Program-made: the position numbers and the translations under genes
Shown: positions 35,758 through 44,479 of the stretch, in pieces
Numbering within the stretch: the stretch's first letter is position 1
Layout of the letters: the number at the start of each line of letters is the position of its first letter
Assembly (NCBI RefSeq): GCF_900182915.1
Contig: NZ_FXUG01000018.1
Span: 80,764 to 144,763, forward strand
DNA: 64,000 nucleotides
Direction of reading: 5' to 3'
Origin: Neorhodopirellula lusitana
GTDB lineage: Bacteria > Planctomycetota > Planctomycetia > Pirellulales > Pirellulaceae
Notes under the pieces: generated by a model
Databases searched by the model: none
What the model was told of the DNA's origin: nothing
The model's input: the letters and a program-made list of their open reading frames with translations, nothing else

Positions 35758-38233
35758 TAGTACACTCGAGCAGTCTTTTACTGCCTACGGCGGCGGTGGT
35801 GGTGAATACAACGTTCCGGGGCGTGAACGAAAAACGCATGCCGCCAAGCTGCGCGGCCAGTTAAAGGCAGCCAGTGACGAGGTCACAAGTCGGGGCGCAA
35901 TTGATGAAAGCGGACGGTGTTTGATCACCTATCAGCTGACCGAGGATGCGGATGATGTTCTCGATAGTCTAGACCGCTCATTATCTAGAATTCGCATTCG
36001 TAGTGCGCACAAAGACGAATCTGGTTGGCGAGTCGTGGTCTCTCTTCCGATCAAGAAATTCAAGATCGTTGACAACGTCTTGTCTCGTTACGAAACGAAG
36101 AACAATGACTCCGATGACCCAGACTCTCGACCAAAGGGAGAACCTCTCGTAGCAAGGATCGACGCGATAGCGGCTACCATTCAAGAAGACCTTTGGACAG
36201 ACGCTAGACCACTGCCCTCGCCGGGCGAAGAGATATGGTGGGAAGTTTGGCTAGAAGAGCTGCAGGTGGAAAGTACAGCACAGCCAACCACACTGGAGAC
36301 ATTTACACAGGCAGCCGCTTTAGCCGGATTCACGATACCAACGAACTTGCGGGCGACTCGCTTTCCCGAGCGTGTTGTGCTACTTGTGCGTGGTGCGATT
36401 GAGTTTTGGCAGTCGAGCCCTTTATTGTTGCTACCGGTTGCAGAACTTCGAGCCGGCAAGTCCATCGCAGCCGATTTCGATGATTTACAGCCACGTGAAT
36501 CGGCCGAGTTCGCTCACGAGTTGGCCGAAGTTCTTTCGCCACCGTCAGCCGATTCTGCAGCGGTCAGCCTGCTCGATACCGGCATCCGTTCGGGGCACCC
36601 TCTGCTCAAACCATTCGTTGATGAAAGGTGTGTCGGCACTATTGATCCCGCTTGGTCGGCAGCGGATAGCGGCGAACAACATGGAACAGCAATGGCGGGG
36701 ATCGCAGCCTATAACGACCTGACTCCCGTCATGCTCGGGCAGTCGCCTCCACCGGCACCGATCGTTTTGGAAAGCATGCGTTTAGTCGGTCCATCTGATG
36801 AAGATCGAACGGACTTGTTTGGGGAAATGACTGCCGAAGCCGTTGATCGGCTGCAGAGTATAGAACCGTCGCGGAAGCGGGCAATTTGTATCACGTCAAC
36901 CACGGGCGATCCTCGTGAGGGCGCCTTGCCATCTTCATGGTCTGCGAGCCTTGACCAGATTGCAGCGGGAGTCAGGATCAATGCGGATCAAACAATCGAC
37001 AGGAATCTAGGGCAGCAACTACTATTCGTGGCGGGTGGGAACCTGCGAAACGAAATTGCCGACCCGACGATGAACTACCCGATGGTCGAACGACCCGATT
37101 TTGGTATCGAAGATCCAGGTCAAAGCTGGAATGCAATAACAGTCGGAGCGGTTACTGATAAAGTCGATTGTGGACCAGGTTTTGATAAGCATGTCCCTAT
37201 CGCACGTCCCGGACAGCTAAGCCCAACCAGTCGAACCTCAAACACTTGGATAGACCAGAAGCAACAGCAATGGCCGCTGAAGCCCGACCTTGTTTTCGAG
37301 GGAGGCAATTGGGCAAAGGACGATAGCGGTCGAGCTTGCGACCTCGAGGGTTTAGGACTTCTAACGACATGCCTTGATCCGACAAGCGGTCGGCTTGTCA
37401 CCGTCACGCGAGACACCAGTCCTGCGACAGCAGCGGTTAGCGGCATGGCGGCTAGATTCTGGAACGAGTACCCGGATCTTTGGCCTGAAACCATCCGAGC
37501 CGTTATGGTGCATACGGCGGAATGGGATCATGGTTCCAAAAACCAAGTTCCCGCCACAACAAAGACCGAATTCCAAACCCGGCTTCGTCATTTTGGCTAC
37601 GGGCGTCCAGACCTCGATCGAGCGAGATACAGTCTGAAGAACAAACTGAATTTGATTTACGAAGGAGAACTCCAGCCATTTCGTATGGATGCATCGGACA
37701 AAAAGGCTAAAGCCAATCAAATGCACCTGCATCGGCTTCCTTGGCCAACCCGCTCGCTGAACCAACTCGGATCTGTCGATATAGAGATGCGGGTGACCCT
37801 TTCTTACTTTATCGAGCCATCCCCTGGTCGACGCGGTTGGGGCGACTCCTTTCGGTACGCCAGCCACGGACTGCGTTTCGATGTCAAATCCCCAACGGTT
37901 ACCACCGAACGCCTAATCGCTCAGTACAACAGCGAGGAGAAAGATCTAAAAACAGGCGATTTTGCCGGTCTGTCGGATCGATGGGTGATCGGTAGTCAGG
38001 GGCGTACTCGTGGATCTTTGCACAGCGATTGGTGGACAGGAACCGCCGCAGAGCTGGCGGCTTCCGGCGAGATCATCGTCTATCCAACTACGGGATGGTG
38101 GCGAGAACGTAAGCATCTCGGCCAGGTCGAAAGCAAAGCCCGTTACAGCTTAGTCGTTCCATTGTCGGCTCCATCCGTTACTGCGGATCTGTATAGCGAG
38201 CTCGTGAATGAAGTCACCGTGGCTGCGTTGTAA
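35714..38233 (+). CDS. ietS: IetS-like subtilisin-family (S8) protease
   Basis: A large (839-residue) S8 protease without a signal peptide, so it acts in the cytoplasm. The N-terminal 280 residues are a non-catalytic domain with the PGRERKTHAAKLRGQL motif typical of IetS-type proteins. The triad can be read as Asp288 (LLDTGIRSGHP), His323 (EQHGTAMAGI) and Ser569 (RDTSPATAAVSGMAA). The usual G-T-S-x-A/S is changed to D-T-S-P-A, which fits this subfamily rather than the extracellular subtilases. It starts inside ietA (44-bp overlap), showing strict coupling. Substrate and trigger are not known. Confidence 0.85.
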   Translation: MPPANQPLRHLRILDSTLEQSFTAYGGGGGEYNVPGRERKTHAAKLRGQLKAASDEVTSRGAIDESGRCLITYQLTEDADDVLDSLDRSLSRIRIRSAHKDESGWRVVVSLPIKKFKIVDNVLSRYETKNNDSDDPDSRPKGEPLVARIDAIAATIQEDLWTDARPLPSPGEEIWWEVWLEELQVESTAQPTTLETFTQAAALAGFTIPTNLRATRFPERVVLLVRGAIEFWQSSPLLLLPVAELRAGKSIAADFDDLQPRESAEFAHELAEVLSPPSADSAAVSLLDTGIRSGHPLLKPFVDERCVGTIDPAWSAADSGEQHGTAMAGIAAYNDLTPVMLGQSPPPAPIVLESMRLVGPSDEDRTDLFGEMTAEAVDRLQSIEPSRKRAICITSTTGDPREGALPSSWSASLDQIAAGVRINADQTIDRNLGQQLLFVAGGNLRNEIADPTMNYPMVERPDFGIEDPGQSWNAITVGAVTDKVDCGPGFDKHVPIARPGQLSPTSRTSNTWIDQKQQQWPLKPDLVFEGGNWAKDDSGRACDLEGLGLLTTCLDPTSGRLVTVTRDTSPATAAVSGMAARFWNEYPDLWPETIRAVMVHTAEWDHGSKNQVPATTKTEFQTRLRHFGYGRPDLDRARYSLKNKLNLIYEGELQPFRMDASDKKAKANQMHLHRLPWPTRSLNQLGSVDIEMRVTLSYFIEPSPGRRGWGDSFRYASHGLRFDVKSPTVTTERLIAQYNSEEKDLKTGDFAGLSDRWVIGSQGRTRGSLHSDWWTGTAAELAASGEIIVYPTTGWWRERKHLGQVESKARYSLVVPLSAPSVTADLYSELVNEVTVAAL

Positions 38234-39018
38234 ACATTTGGGTTGGAGACCTAATGTGCAGCCGTGTTGGTGCTGGAGCATCGTTCGGGCGATGGAGGCT
38301 CCACTTGTCACACCAATAAACCCCGGCCTGCTCGTTCCTCGCTAGCACCGGTGCTTGTCCGTGCGCCTGCGTTTCAACGCTTCATTCTGCTCGCCGCCGC
38401 GACACGTAGCCTCCATTCGCTCCTCACTGCGGACACGTCACGCGACGGCTCCGCATTCTAGCGTGACCCACGCCGGGCTTCTGAGCCCGGGGCAGGTTGT
38501 CAGCAAGCGGTTAGCCACTTCTTTCGAAGGTTCAACGTCGTCGTCGCCCCGTTCGGGACTTGTTGGTTGGCGTGCTTTCGCACGTTTACTCAATCGTGCT
38601 TCTTACCGCACTGTGGTTCGCTTTCGCTCTCCGCGTTGTTTCCTCCGGTGGCTACATCCGTTATACGCGGCTTCACTGGGTTGATCCCATTTGGCTGTGA
38701 CTTATCGATCACGACCTTGATCCGCCGTGCTGGGCCCAATGGGCGAACATTCGCTACATCGATGCGATCTACGACGTTTGAGAACTTCACTACCCGGCTG
38801 AACTGTAATCGCATCCGTCGGCATCGCATTCGGTGAAGGCCAATGCAGGAGCGTCAACGTGCTCGACCAAGTCGGTGCTGCGGCTACGACGTACCGATGT
38901 CGCCATCTGCCGTGCCCTCGCTTCGCACCAAAACCGACGGCGAAATCAGAACATCTCCGCCTTCGCTGTTTCCTATACCGCTATTCGCTGGTGCATTCGC
39001 TACCGCACTCCTCCAACG
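38234..39018. other. Gene-free right part of the island
   Basis: About 785 bp without a supportable gene. Short frames on the plus strand (around 38264-39067) are Arg/Ser-rich translations without family features. A nested hairpin lies at about 38273-38302 (GGAGC-ATCG...CGAT...GCTCC), 40-70 bp after ietS. The rest resembles decayed coding sequence; this is where a lost recombinase would be expected, but no residue-level trace of one was seen. Confidence 0.5.
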
Positions 39019-39049
39019 AAAAAGGACAGGCAAGTTTGCCTGTCCTTTT
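39019..39049. terminator. Hairpin terminator next to the right island junction
   Basis: A 14-bp stem, AAAAGGACAGGCAA with TTGCCTGTCCTTTT, lies 41 bp past the NRDE stop on its strand. Its core GGACAGGCA is like GGACGGGCA in the terminator beside the displaced gene end at 33698. This suggests that the incoming DNA brought not only the gene's 3' end but also its terminator from a related genome. Confidence 0.85.
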
Positions 39050-39089
39050 AAGAGTGCGTGCGTTTGAGGCTTGGTGCCAAACCAGCCGC

Positions 39090-39866
39090 TTAAGAGACCT
39101 TAGCCTTGGTGCGAGCTTCTCGCAGACCGCGGCTCAAGATGTCACGCAGCATCGGTGAGTAGTCTTCGTACTTGTTTTGGTCCGGAGCACCATTACTGAA
39201 CTGATAGATCGCATCACGGGGCTTCACACCCAGTGCAATCAGCGAACTGCTGACCGTTGCGTAGTCACCCTTCCGGACGACCATGCTAGGACGACCTGGG
39301 CCGACGGGAGCCCGAGCGAACACCTTGCTGGCCACAGCCAAGAACTTGACGGGTGAATCAAGTGTTTGCAGCGTCAACAAGCGGCGAGCCAATTGAACAC
39401 GAGCATCGTCAGGGTCGTTCAAGTTACGAGCGCCGATGATATTCAGGCCCTCGTGCATTTCGACGACCTCTTGACGTTCGTCGGCGTGGATCGCATAACC
39501 GGCTTTTGCATCAGCAATGATGATGTTGCAGCCTTCGTAGCGATTCTTGGCAAACTCAGTCTGAGCTTTTTCAAGAGCACGCCGCGATGACGTGCAGCGA
39601 AGCAGGTCCATAGCGAGTTGACCACGCGAACGTTGGCCGAACAAAGGCGTGACCGTGGCTCGATTTGTTAAGCCAACAAATAGACCGTTTTGATTCACAC
39701 CCAACCAAGTGCCACCGCCTTTTTGATCGATCCCACATAGGACTCGGGGTTTTCCCGATTGGATCGAAGGCGTTTGGCTTGGTCGATCGACGTACTCTTC
39801 GCGATTGGCCGCGACAAGAATCGGACTTTCAGGAACCAAACGATACTGAACAGCGAGTAAGCACAT
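39090..39866 (-). CDS. NRDE-family (TANGO2-like, COG3332) protein
   Basis: A 258-residue protein of the NRDE family. The ATG at 39866 gives the family start M-C-L-L-A-V, with Cys2 as the conserved N-terminal residue. The hallmark NRDE motif appears as AANREEY, followed by GGTWLGVNQNGLFVGLTNR. Members are hydrolase-like proteins of the Ntn fold; TANGO2 in animals affects haem and lipid handling, but no bacterial role is established. The last 49 codons lie inside the island's right repeat, so the gene's 3' end is chimeric but its protein sequence is unchanged from the displaced copy. Confidence 0.85.
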   Translation of the reverse strand: MCLLAVQYRLVPESPILVAANREEYVDRPSQTPSIQSGKPRVLCGIDQKGGGTWLGVNQNGLFVGLTNRATVTPLFGQRSRGQLAMDLLRCTSSRRALEKAQTEFAKNRYEGCNIIIADAKAGYAIHADERQEVVEMHEGLNIIGARNLNDPDDARVQLARRLLTLQTLDSPVKFLAVASKVFARAPVGPGRPSMVVRKGDYATVSSSLIALGVKPRDAIYQFSNGAPDQNKYEDYSPMLRDILSRGLREARTKAKVS

Positions 39867-40227
39867 CAGGGAGACATCCAACTTTCAAAGATCAGTGATT
39901 TCCAGTCTCACGCACATGATCACTCTCCTGCGAACACGCTACTCGGTGAACTAGCTGGAGAATCATCGCTGTGCGACGATCCAAGCATAGTCAAAGACCA
40001 TTCCGCCAAAGGCAAAATTAAGCCCACCTGAGTAACCCCCCACTGGAGAGCCTGGTGTGAATCATGAGGCAACAATGTAGCTAGACGAGAATCACCACCA
40101 CACCCCCTCCCGGGGGGTTTCCTCGTGTTTTATGTCGCAAAGTGGCGAACTTTGCTGTTTAGGGGCATGAATCCGAATCACAAGACCCAATAACGTTTCG
40201 GATAAGAGAGTCGCTTCCAGGAAACTG
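39867..40227. other. Intergenic region
   Basis: About 360 bp between two minus-strand genes. A GC-rich inverted stretch (CCCCTCCCGGGGGG, near 40106-40120) is the only structure seen. No open frame is convincing. Confidence 0.5.
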
Positions 40228-40692
40228 CTAGCTCACCTGGCCTACTTGCCACACACCTCGAGGGGTATCTACCACAGGAGCGATCGCCTTGGACTGGCCA
40301 CGGAAGTGCGAATCAATCACGTGCACCAGTTGTTTGGGGCTAAAAGGCTTCGCCAAAACGGCTAACAAGCCGAACTTCTCTTTCAGCCGAACCCCGTCAA
40401 GTTCCAAACCGTTGGCCGTGCACAGAATTGTTGCGGTCACCTTCGCCTGTGAAGGCTGAGCTTCCCGGGAAGCACGCATCTTTTCCAGCAGCTCGATTCC
40501 GGTGCAGTTCGGCATTTGTTGGTCGGTGACCAAAAGATCAAAATCGGTCTCCTGCAGTTGTTGCCAAGCCTCGTTGCCATCACCGGCACAGTGCACCTTA
40601 TGTCCCGCACGCTCAATCGTGAACTTCAACAGTTGACGAAAAACTGGATCGTCTTCGGCGATTAGCACCACAATGTTGGAAGTCGTTGGCAT
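40228..40692 (-). CDS. Single-domain response regulator (CheY-like)
   Basis: A 154-residue receiver protein from the ATG at 40692, which is preceded by a GAGAGAG ribosome-binding site. The acidic pocket is EDD at 13-15, the phosphorylated aspartate is Asp57 (LLVTDQQMP), and the conserved lysine sits in LAKPFSP near 115. No output domain follows; the extra 25 residues after the receiver are Pro/Val/Arg-rich. No histidine kinase is adjacent, so the partner is unknown. An insertion around residue 85-95 (SREAQPSQAKVTATI) makes it slightly longer than CheY. Confidence 0.9.
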   Translation of the reverse strand: MPTTSNIVVLIAEDDPVFRQLLKFTIERAGHKVHCAGDGNEAWQQLQETDFDLLVTDQQMPNCTGIELLEKMRASREAQPSQAKVTATILCTANGLELDGVRLKEKFGLLAVLAKPFSPKQLVHVIDSHFRGQSKAIAPVVDTPRGVWQVGQVS

Positions 40693-41059
40693 GGGAATCT
40701 CTCTCGGAATCGATAGAACGCGGTTCTGTCCGTACTCTTTGCATCGGTCCAAGTGACTGCGTTATGCGACATTTGGTCACGTATTTCCGCCAACTGAGCG
40801 GTTATCGGTTCCTGTTATGGTGATAATTCAAAATCAGAGGGGTTACCAAATCGTTGGCCTGCCGCACGCCATGCTCTTCATCCAAAGCCTGTTCAACGCC
40901 ACTTTCACATCGGTTGGTCGCGGCAAATCGAGCCCAAAAGCCAGAATTACCCCCTATCTCTGGGCTTTGTAGCGATTCAATTGTCTTGACGCTTACTTCG
41001 CGTGATTCCTATACTCCGCGACTTGTGTCATTTTCTCTAACGGCTTGGACCGACTACTG

Positions 41060-41992
41060 ATGAATAGCGAGCGACGTCACGATCTTCAGGAAAACGAGTT
41101 GGCGACCGCCTTGGGGAAGATCAACGAATCCATCGATCCCTACTCCAAGCCAATCGGAATTGCAGTTGCGGTCGGATTGATCGGTTTTCTGGGCTGGGGC
41201 TTTTACAACAGCAGCCAGTCTGATCGTCGAAGTGATGCAACGTTACAGCTGATCGAAGCATCGGTCAGCGGTGACAGCGAAACCTTGGCAACCGTTGCCG
41301 CCCAATACGCCGATACTCCAGCTGCAGCCTGGTCACGTCTGTACCAAGGCAGCTCGAAGATGGGCGTCGGCATGAACGCTTTGTTCAATAGCCGCGACGA
41401 AGCGGAAGAGCTTCTCAGTGAGGCCAGTGCCGCATTTAAAGAAGCACTGAGCCTAAGCAAGGACACCCTCATCCAGTCGCGAGCCTACTTCGGCCTCGCT
41501 CGCATCGCAGAATCACTCGGTGACACCGACGAAGCAATCAAAAACTACGAAGCGGCCATGACCGTCGGTGAATCCGAAGCCATGGTCGAGGAAGCTCAGA
41601 AACGCATCGACACGCTTTCGAAACCCAACGCCAAGGAATTCCTGGCTTGGTTCAACGAGCAAGATTTCGCTCCTGCGGACCCTGCCTCGCCACCATCGTT
41701 GCCAGGTGCTGGAACTCTGCCAGATCTCCCAGACTTGGATTTCTCCAGCGACGAAGACGAAACTGCGGCTGATGAAAGCACGGACGCGGAAGGGACAGAA
41801 CCGGAATCGGCTGACGAAGAAGCCGCAACGGAAGCCGAGCCTGAAATGGCCGCTGAAGAAGCTGCCCCATCTTCCGAGGAACCCGCCGTGAAGACTGAGT
41901 CGGTTGAAACGGAAACGATTGGTGCCGAAGAAGGCGACGAAGAGCCAGTGGGCAGCCTTCCCGCCGAAACGACTGAGCCATCCGGATCTTGA
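41060..41992 (+). CDS. Membrane-anchored TPR-like protein with acidic C-terminal tail
   Basis: A 310-residue protein. After a short cytoplasmic N-terminus there is one membrane helix at about 32-52 (KPIGIAVAVGLIGFLGWGFY). Residues 60-200 are helical, with AAAWSRLYQGS, SRAYFGLARIAESLGDTDEAIKNYEAAM and similar blocks, i.e. TPR-like repeats resembling YfgM/BamD-type proteins. The last 90 residues are nearly all Glu, Ala, Asp, Ser and Pro. The stop overlaps a TTG start of the next gene (TTGA), so they are coupled. It may be an envelope assembly or chaperone partner; this is inferred from topology only. Confidence 0.72.
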   Translation: MNSERRHDLQENELATALGKINESIDPYSKPIGIAVAVGLIGFLGWGFYNSSQSDRRSDATLQLIEASVSGDSETLATVAAQYADTPAAAWSRLYQGSSKMGVGMNALFNSRDEAEELLSEASAAFKEALSLSKDTLIQSRAYFGLARIAESLGDTDEAIKNYEAAMTVGESEAMVEEAQKRIDTLSKPNAKEFLAWFNEQDFAPADPASPPSLPGAGTLPDLPDLDFSSDEDETAADESTDAEGTEPESADEEAATEAEPEMAAEEAAPSSEEPAVKTESVETETIGAEEGDEEPVGSLPAETTEPSGS

Positions 41993-43155
41993 ACGAACCT
42001 GAAGACCCTACGTCGATCCCTGAGGTTTCCTCAAAGCACGGGCAATTACCGGCTAAACCGCTGGAATCGTCCGTGGAATATGACGGACAAGCCATCCGTC
42101 AATTTGTCGTGCCCGAATCGGCTGACAAGATTCGCATCGACCTATTCCTGACCCAGTGCTGTGACGGCTATTCGCGGTCCCAGATCCGATTGGCTGTCCA
42201 GGAAGACGGTGGTGAAGTGGATGGACGCATCGTTCGTCCCAGCTTCAAAGTTCGCGCCGGTCAAACCGTTCGCTTTCGGTTGCCGTTGCCCATCGCCGAT
42301 GACACCGTCCCTGAGAACATCCCGCTGGATATTCTGTACGAGGACGATGGCTTGGTTGTCATCAATAAGCCAGCCGGCATGGTTGTCCACCCTGCTCGTG
42401 GGAATTGGACCGGCACGCTAACCAGCGCATTGGCGTTTCGCTTTCAATCGCTGTCCGATGTCGGCGGCCCCACTCGCCCCGGGATCGTCCACCGCCTCGA
42501 CCGTGATACCAGCGGTGTCATCGCGGTCGCCAAGAACAACGCCGTCCATCTGCACCTGGCCGCACAGTGGCATGATCGCAAGGTCACTAAGCAATACATC
42601 GCGATCACCGCGGGACGACTTGACCGCGATCGCGATTGGATCCACAACCCGATTGGTCGGCATCCGTACCAACGCGATAAAATGGCGATTCGCGAAAACC
42701 ATGAATCCAGCAAGGCCGCGTCGACGTTCTATGAAGTCCTCAGCCGTCACGGCCGAGTGACCCAGGTGAAAGTGTCCCCCAAAACGGGACGAACCCACCA
42801 AATACGCGTGCACATGGCTCATATCGGCTGTCCCATCCTTTGCGACCGCCTTTATGCCGGACACTCCACCCTAACAAGGTCTGGACTGGCACGCGCCGCC
42901 GGAATTGAACTTCCAAGTCAGGTCTCGACCGCGAACCTAAAACCCCCAGTCAACTCCTCTGCCCCAGCTTCCCTGGATAGCGCTGCAAAATCCAGTGAGG
43001 CGGAAACCCCGATCCTCGATCGTCAGGCATTGCACGCTCATAAGCTGACATTTGTTAACCCACAAAGCGGCACGGAGATGACTTTTGAAGCGCCTATTCC
43101 AGCCGATCTGAAGCGTGTGATAGAGTTACTGAGTGATTCACCGAATCAGGCGTGA
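41989..43155 (+). CDS. RluD-type 23S rRNA pseudouridine synthase
   Basis: A 388-residue RluA/RluD-family pseudouridine synthase. An S4 RNA-binding domain (about 45-105, RIDLFLTQCCDGYSRSQIRLAV) precedes the catalytic domain with HRLDRDTSG, where Asp171 is the catalytic residue, and the RTHQIRVHMAHIGCPI motif. RluD-type enzymes modify helix 69 of 23S rRNA; which site this one targets is not determinable. It starts with TTG overlapping the upstream stop (41989-41992) because no ATG is available before the S4 domain. A 55-residue Ser/Thr/Pro insertion lies near residues 295-345, in the usually compact C-terminal part. Confidence 0.9.
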   Translation: MNEPEDPTSIPEVSSKHGQLPAKPLESSVEYDGQAIRQFVVPESADKIRIDLFLTQCCDGYSRSQIRLAVQEDGGEVDGRIVRPSFKVRAGQTVRFRLPLPIADDTVPENIPLDILYEDDGLVVINKPAGMVVHPARGNWTGTLTSALAFRFQSLSDVGGPTRPGIVHRLDRDTSGVIAVAKNNAVHLHLAAQWHDRKVTKQYIAITAGRLDRDRDWIHNPIGRHPYQRDKMAIRENHESSKAASTFYEVLSRHGRVTQVKVSPKTGRTHQIRVHMAHIGCPILCDRLYAGHSTLTRSGLARAAGIELPSQVSTANLKPPVNSSAPASLDSAAKSSEAETPILDRQALHAHKLTFVNPQSGTEMTFEAPIPADLKRVIELLSDSPNQA

Positions 43156-43186
43156 ACGTCAGTTCGTCTTTTGCGGTCATTCAGTC

Positions 43187-43192
43187 TATAAT
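43187..43192 (+). promoter_or_regulatory. Candidate -10 element (TATAAT) for the kinase gene
   Basis: A perfect TATAAT lies 157 bp upstream of the kinase start. The best -35-like hexamer is TTCGTC with an 18-bp spacer, a poor match. The site is plausible but unproven. Confidence 0.4.
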
Positions 43193-43348
43193 ACGCGTCT
43201 ATGGGTGCCTCTTGTGTTTCGCGTCACTTCGACACATGACGCCACTTTCTGAGATCGATCTGTAGCCTGCACCATGTCAGGGGATCTTTTCTTCATGATA
43301 GTGCATCCAACACGGTGACATGGAAGCCGCCAAATTCGGTCTTATTTT

Positions 43349-44467
43349 ATGCCTGCGACCACACGCTACGAACCTTCACCGACGGTCACCTACTTGGGTG
43401 CTGAATCTCAATCTTGTGACCCCAAGTTGGTCGCGCGATACGACGAACTGACCCGCAATCGCAAGGTTTCGTGGACAGGCCACTACCGCTTGATCCGCAT
43501 GCTGGGTCGAGGTGGACAGGGGGAGGTCTATCTTACGGAATACCGGGGCACCGATAACTTCACCGTGCCTGTGGCCGTGAAGATCTTTTCGCCCGAACGC
43601 TTCAGCGATTCCCGGGCCTATGACGAAGCGATGCAACGTGTCGCTTCGATCGCTGCTCGCGTGGCCATGATCCAGCACGACAATCTGCTCGACGTCCAGA
43701 ACTTCTTTGAACGTGATCGCATCCGCGTCATGCTGATGGAATGGATCGACGGCTATGACTTGCGGCAATTGGTGATGCCCAAGTGCCTGGAACTGCTCCG
43801 CGATTATGTGCACCCCAAACGGTGGCGTTACATCAACGAAGTCATCATGACCGAAGGCTTCGAGCAATCTCGTTTCAAAGCTGGCGTTGCGGTCGCCATC
43901 GTTCGTGAATGCCTGGCCGCCCTGGCCGCCTTGCACCGAGAAGGCATCGTGCACGGCGACGTCAAACCCGCCAACATCATGCTCAAGCGAAGTGGTCACG
44001 CGAAGTTGATCGACATGGGCTCGTCAATCGACTACCACAACCCTCCCAACGAACGTGAGTGCACTCCGCTGTACGCGGCTCCGGAAGTACTCGAAAACCG
44101 TCCAGCATCGCCACGGAGCGACCTGGCGAGTCTGGGATACGTGCTGGTGGAGTTGCTTGCTGGTGTGAACCCGTTTTCAGGACTCACCACGTTGGCTGAT
44201 TTCCTGAAAGCGAAATGGGAACTTCCCAACCAGCTCGACCGCATCCTGCCCGAGGAAGTGCTGTGCAACCAGTTGCTGATGAACTTCCTGCGTGGGCTGA
44301 TCGCCCCGGATCCAACCCGGCGGTTTGTCAGTGCCGAAGAAGCCGAACACGTCGAGCAAGGTGCCGCCGCGTTCCATCGTCAGTTGATTCTCAGTAACAT
44401 GTCGACGGAGTACGACAACGACATCCGTTTGTGGCTTGAAGAGCTGCGACACCTCGAGAACGACTGA
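43349..44467 (+). CDS. Serine/threonine protein kinase, non-RD type
   Basis: A 372-residue Hanks-type kinase without membrane helix or sensor domain. It has a glycine loop GRGGQGEV (53-60), the VAIK-type lysine Lys78 (VAVKIF), the catalytic loop HGDVKPAN (202-209, with Asp204, Lys206 and Asn209), the metal-binding DMG (222-224) and APE. The catalytic loop has H-G-D instead of H-R-D, so activation-loop phosphorylation is probably not needed. The activation segment is short. It precedes an inositol-phosphatase-family gene by 12 bp, suggesting a shared transcript. Substrates are unknown. Confidence 0.9.
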   Translation: MPATTRYEPSPTVTYLGAESQSCDPKLVARYDELTRNRKVSWTGHYRLIRMLGRGGQGEVYLTEYRGTDNFTVPVAVKIFSPERFSDSRAYDEAMQRVASIAARVAMIQHDNLLDVQNFFERDRIRVMLMEWIDGYDLRQLVMPKCLELLRDYVHPKRWRYINEVIMTEGFEQSRFKAGVAVAIVRECLAALAALHREGIVHGDVKPANIMLKRSGHAKLIDMGSSIDYHNPPNERECTPLYAAPEVLENRPASPRSDLASLGYVLVELLAGVNPFSGLTTLADFLKAKWELPNQLDRILPEEVLCNQLLMNFLRGLIAPDPTRRFVSAEEAEHVEQGAAAFHRQLILSNMSTEYDNDIRLWLEELRHLEND

Positions 44468-44479
44468 AATTGATCCACG

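Larger units (their letters stand above)
33791..39239. mobile_element. 5.3-kb genomic island in the 3' end of an NRDE gene, carrying an IetAS pair
   Basis: The interval is bounded by two copies of the same 150-bp gene 3' end, at 33791-33940 and 39090-39239, in the same orientation, with unrelated sequence between. The intact NRDE gene uses the right-hand copy. The left copy is a displaced 3' end. This is the layout of an element that integrates in a gene end and restores the gene. No integrase or relaxase was found, so it is either decayed or arrived by homologous recombination. Confidence 0.72.

Noticed and set aside
38264..39067. Several plus-strand frames to the right of ietS
   Set aside because: Overlapping in all three frames with low-complexity Arg/Ser/Thr sequence; no integrase motifs, so not called.
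33791..39239. Treating the island as an insertion sequence or composite transposon
   Set aside because: The flanking repeats are gene ends in direct orientation with synonymous divergence, and no transposase is present.
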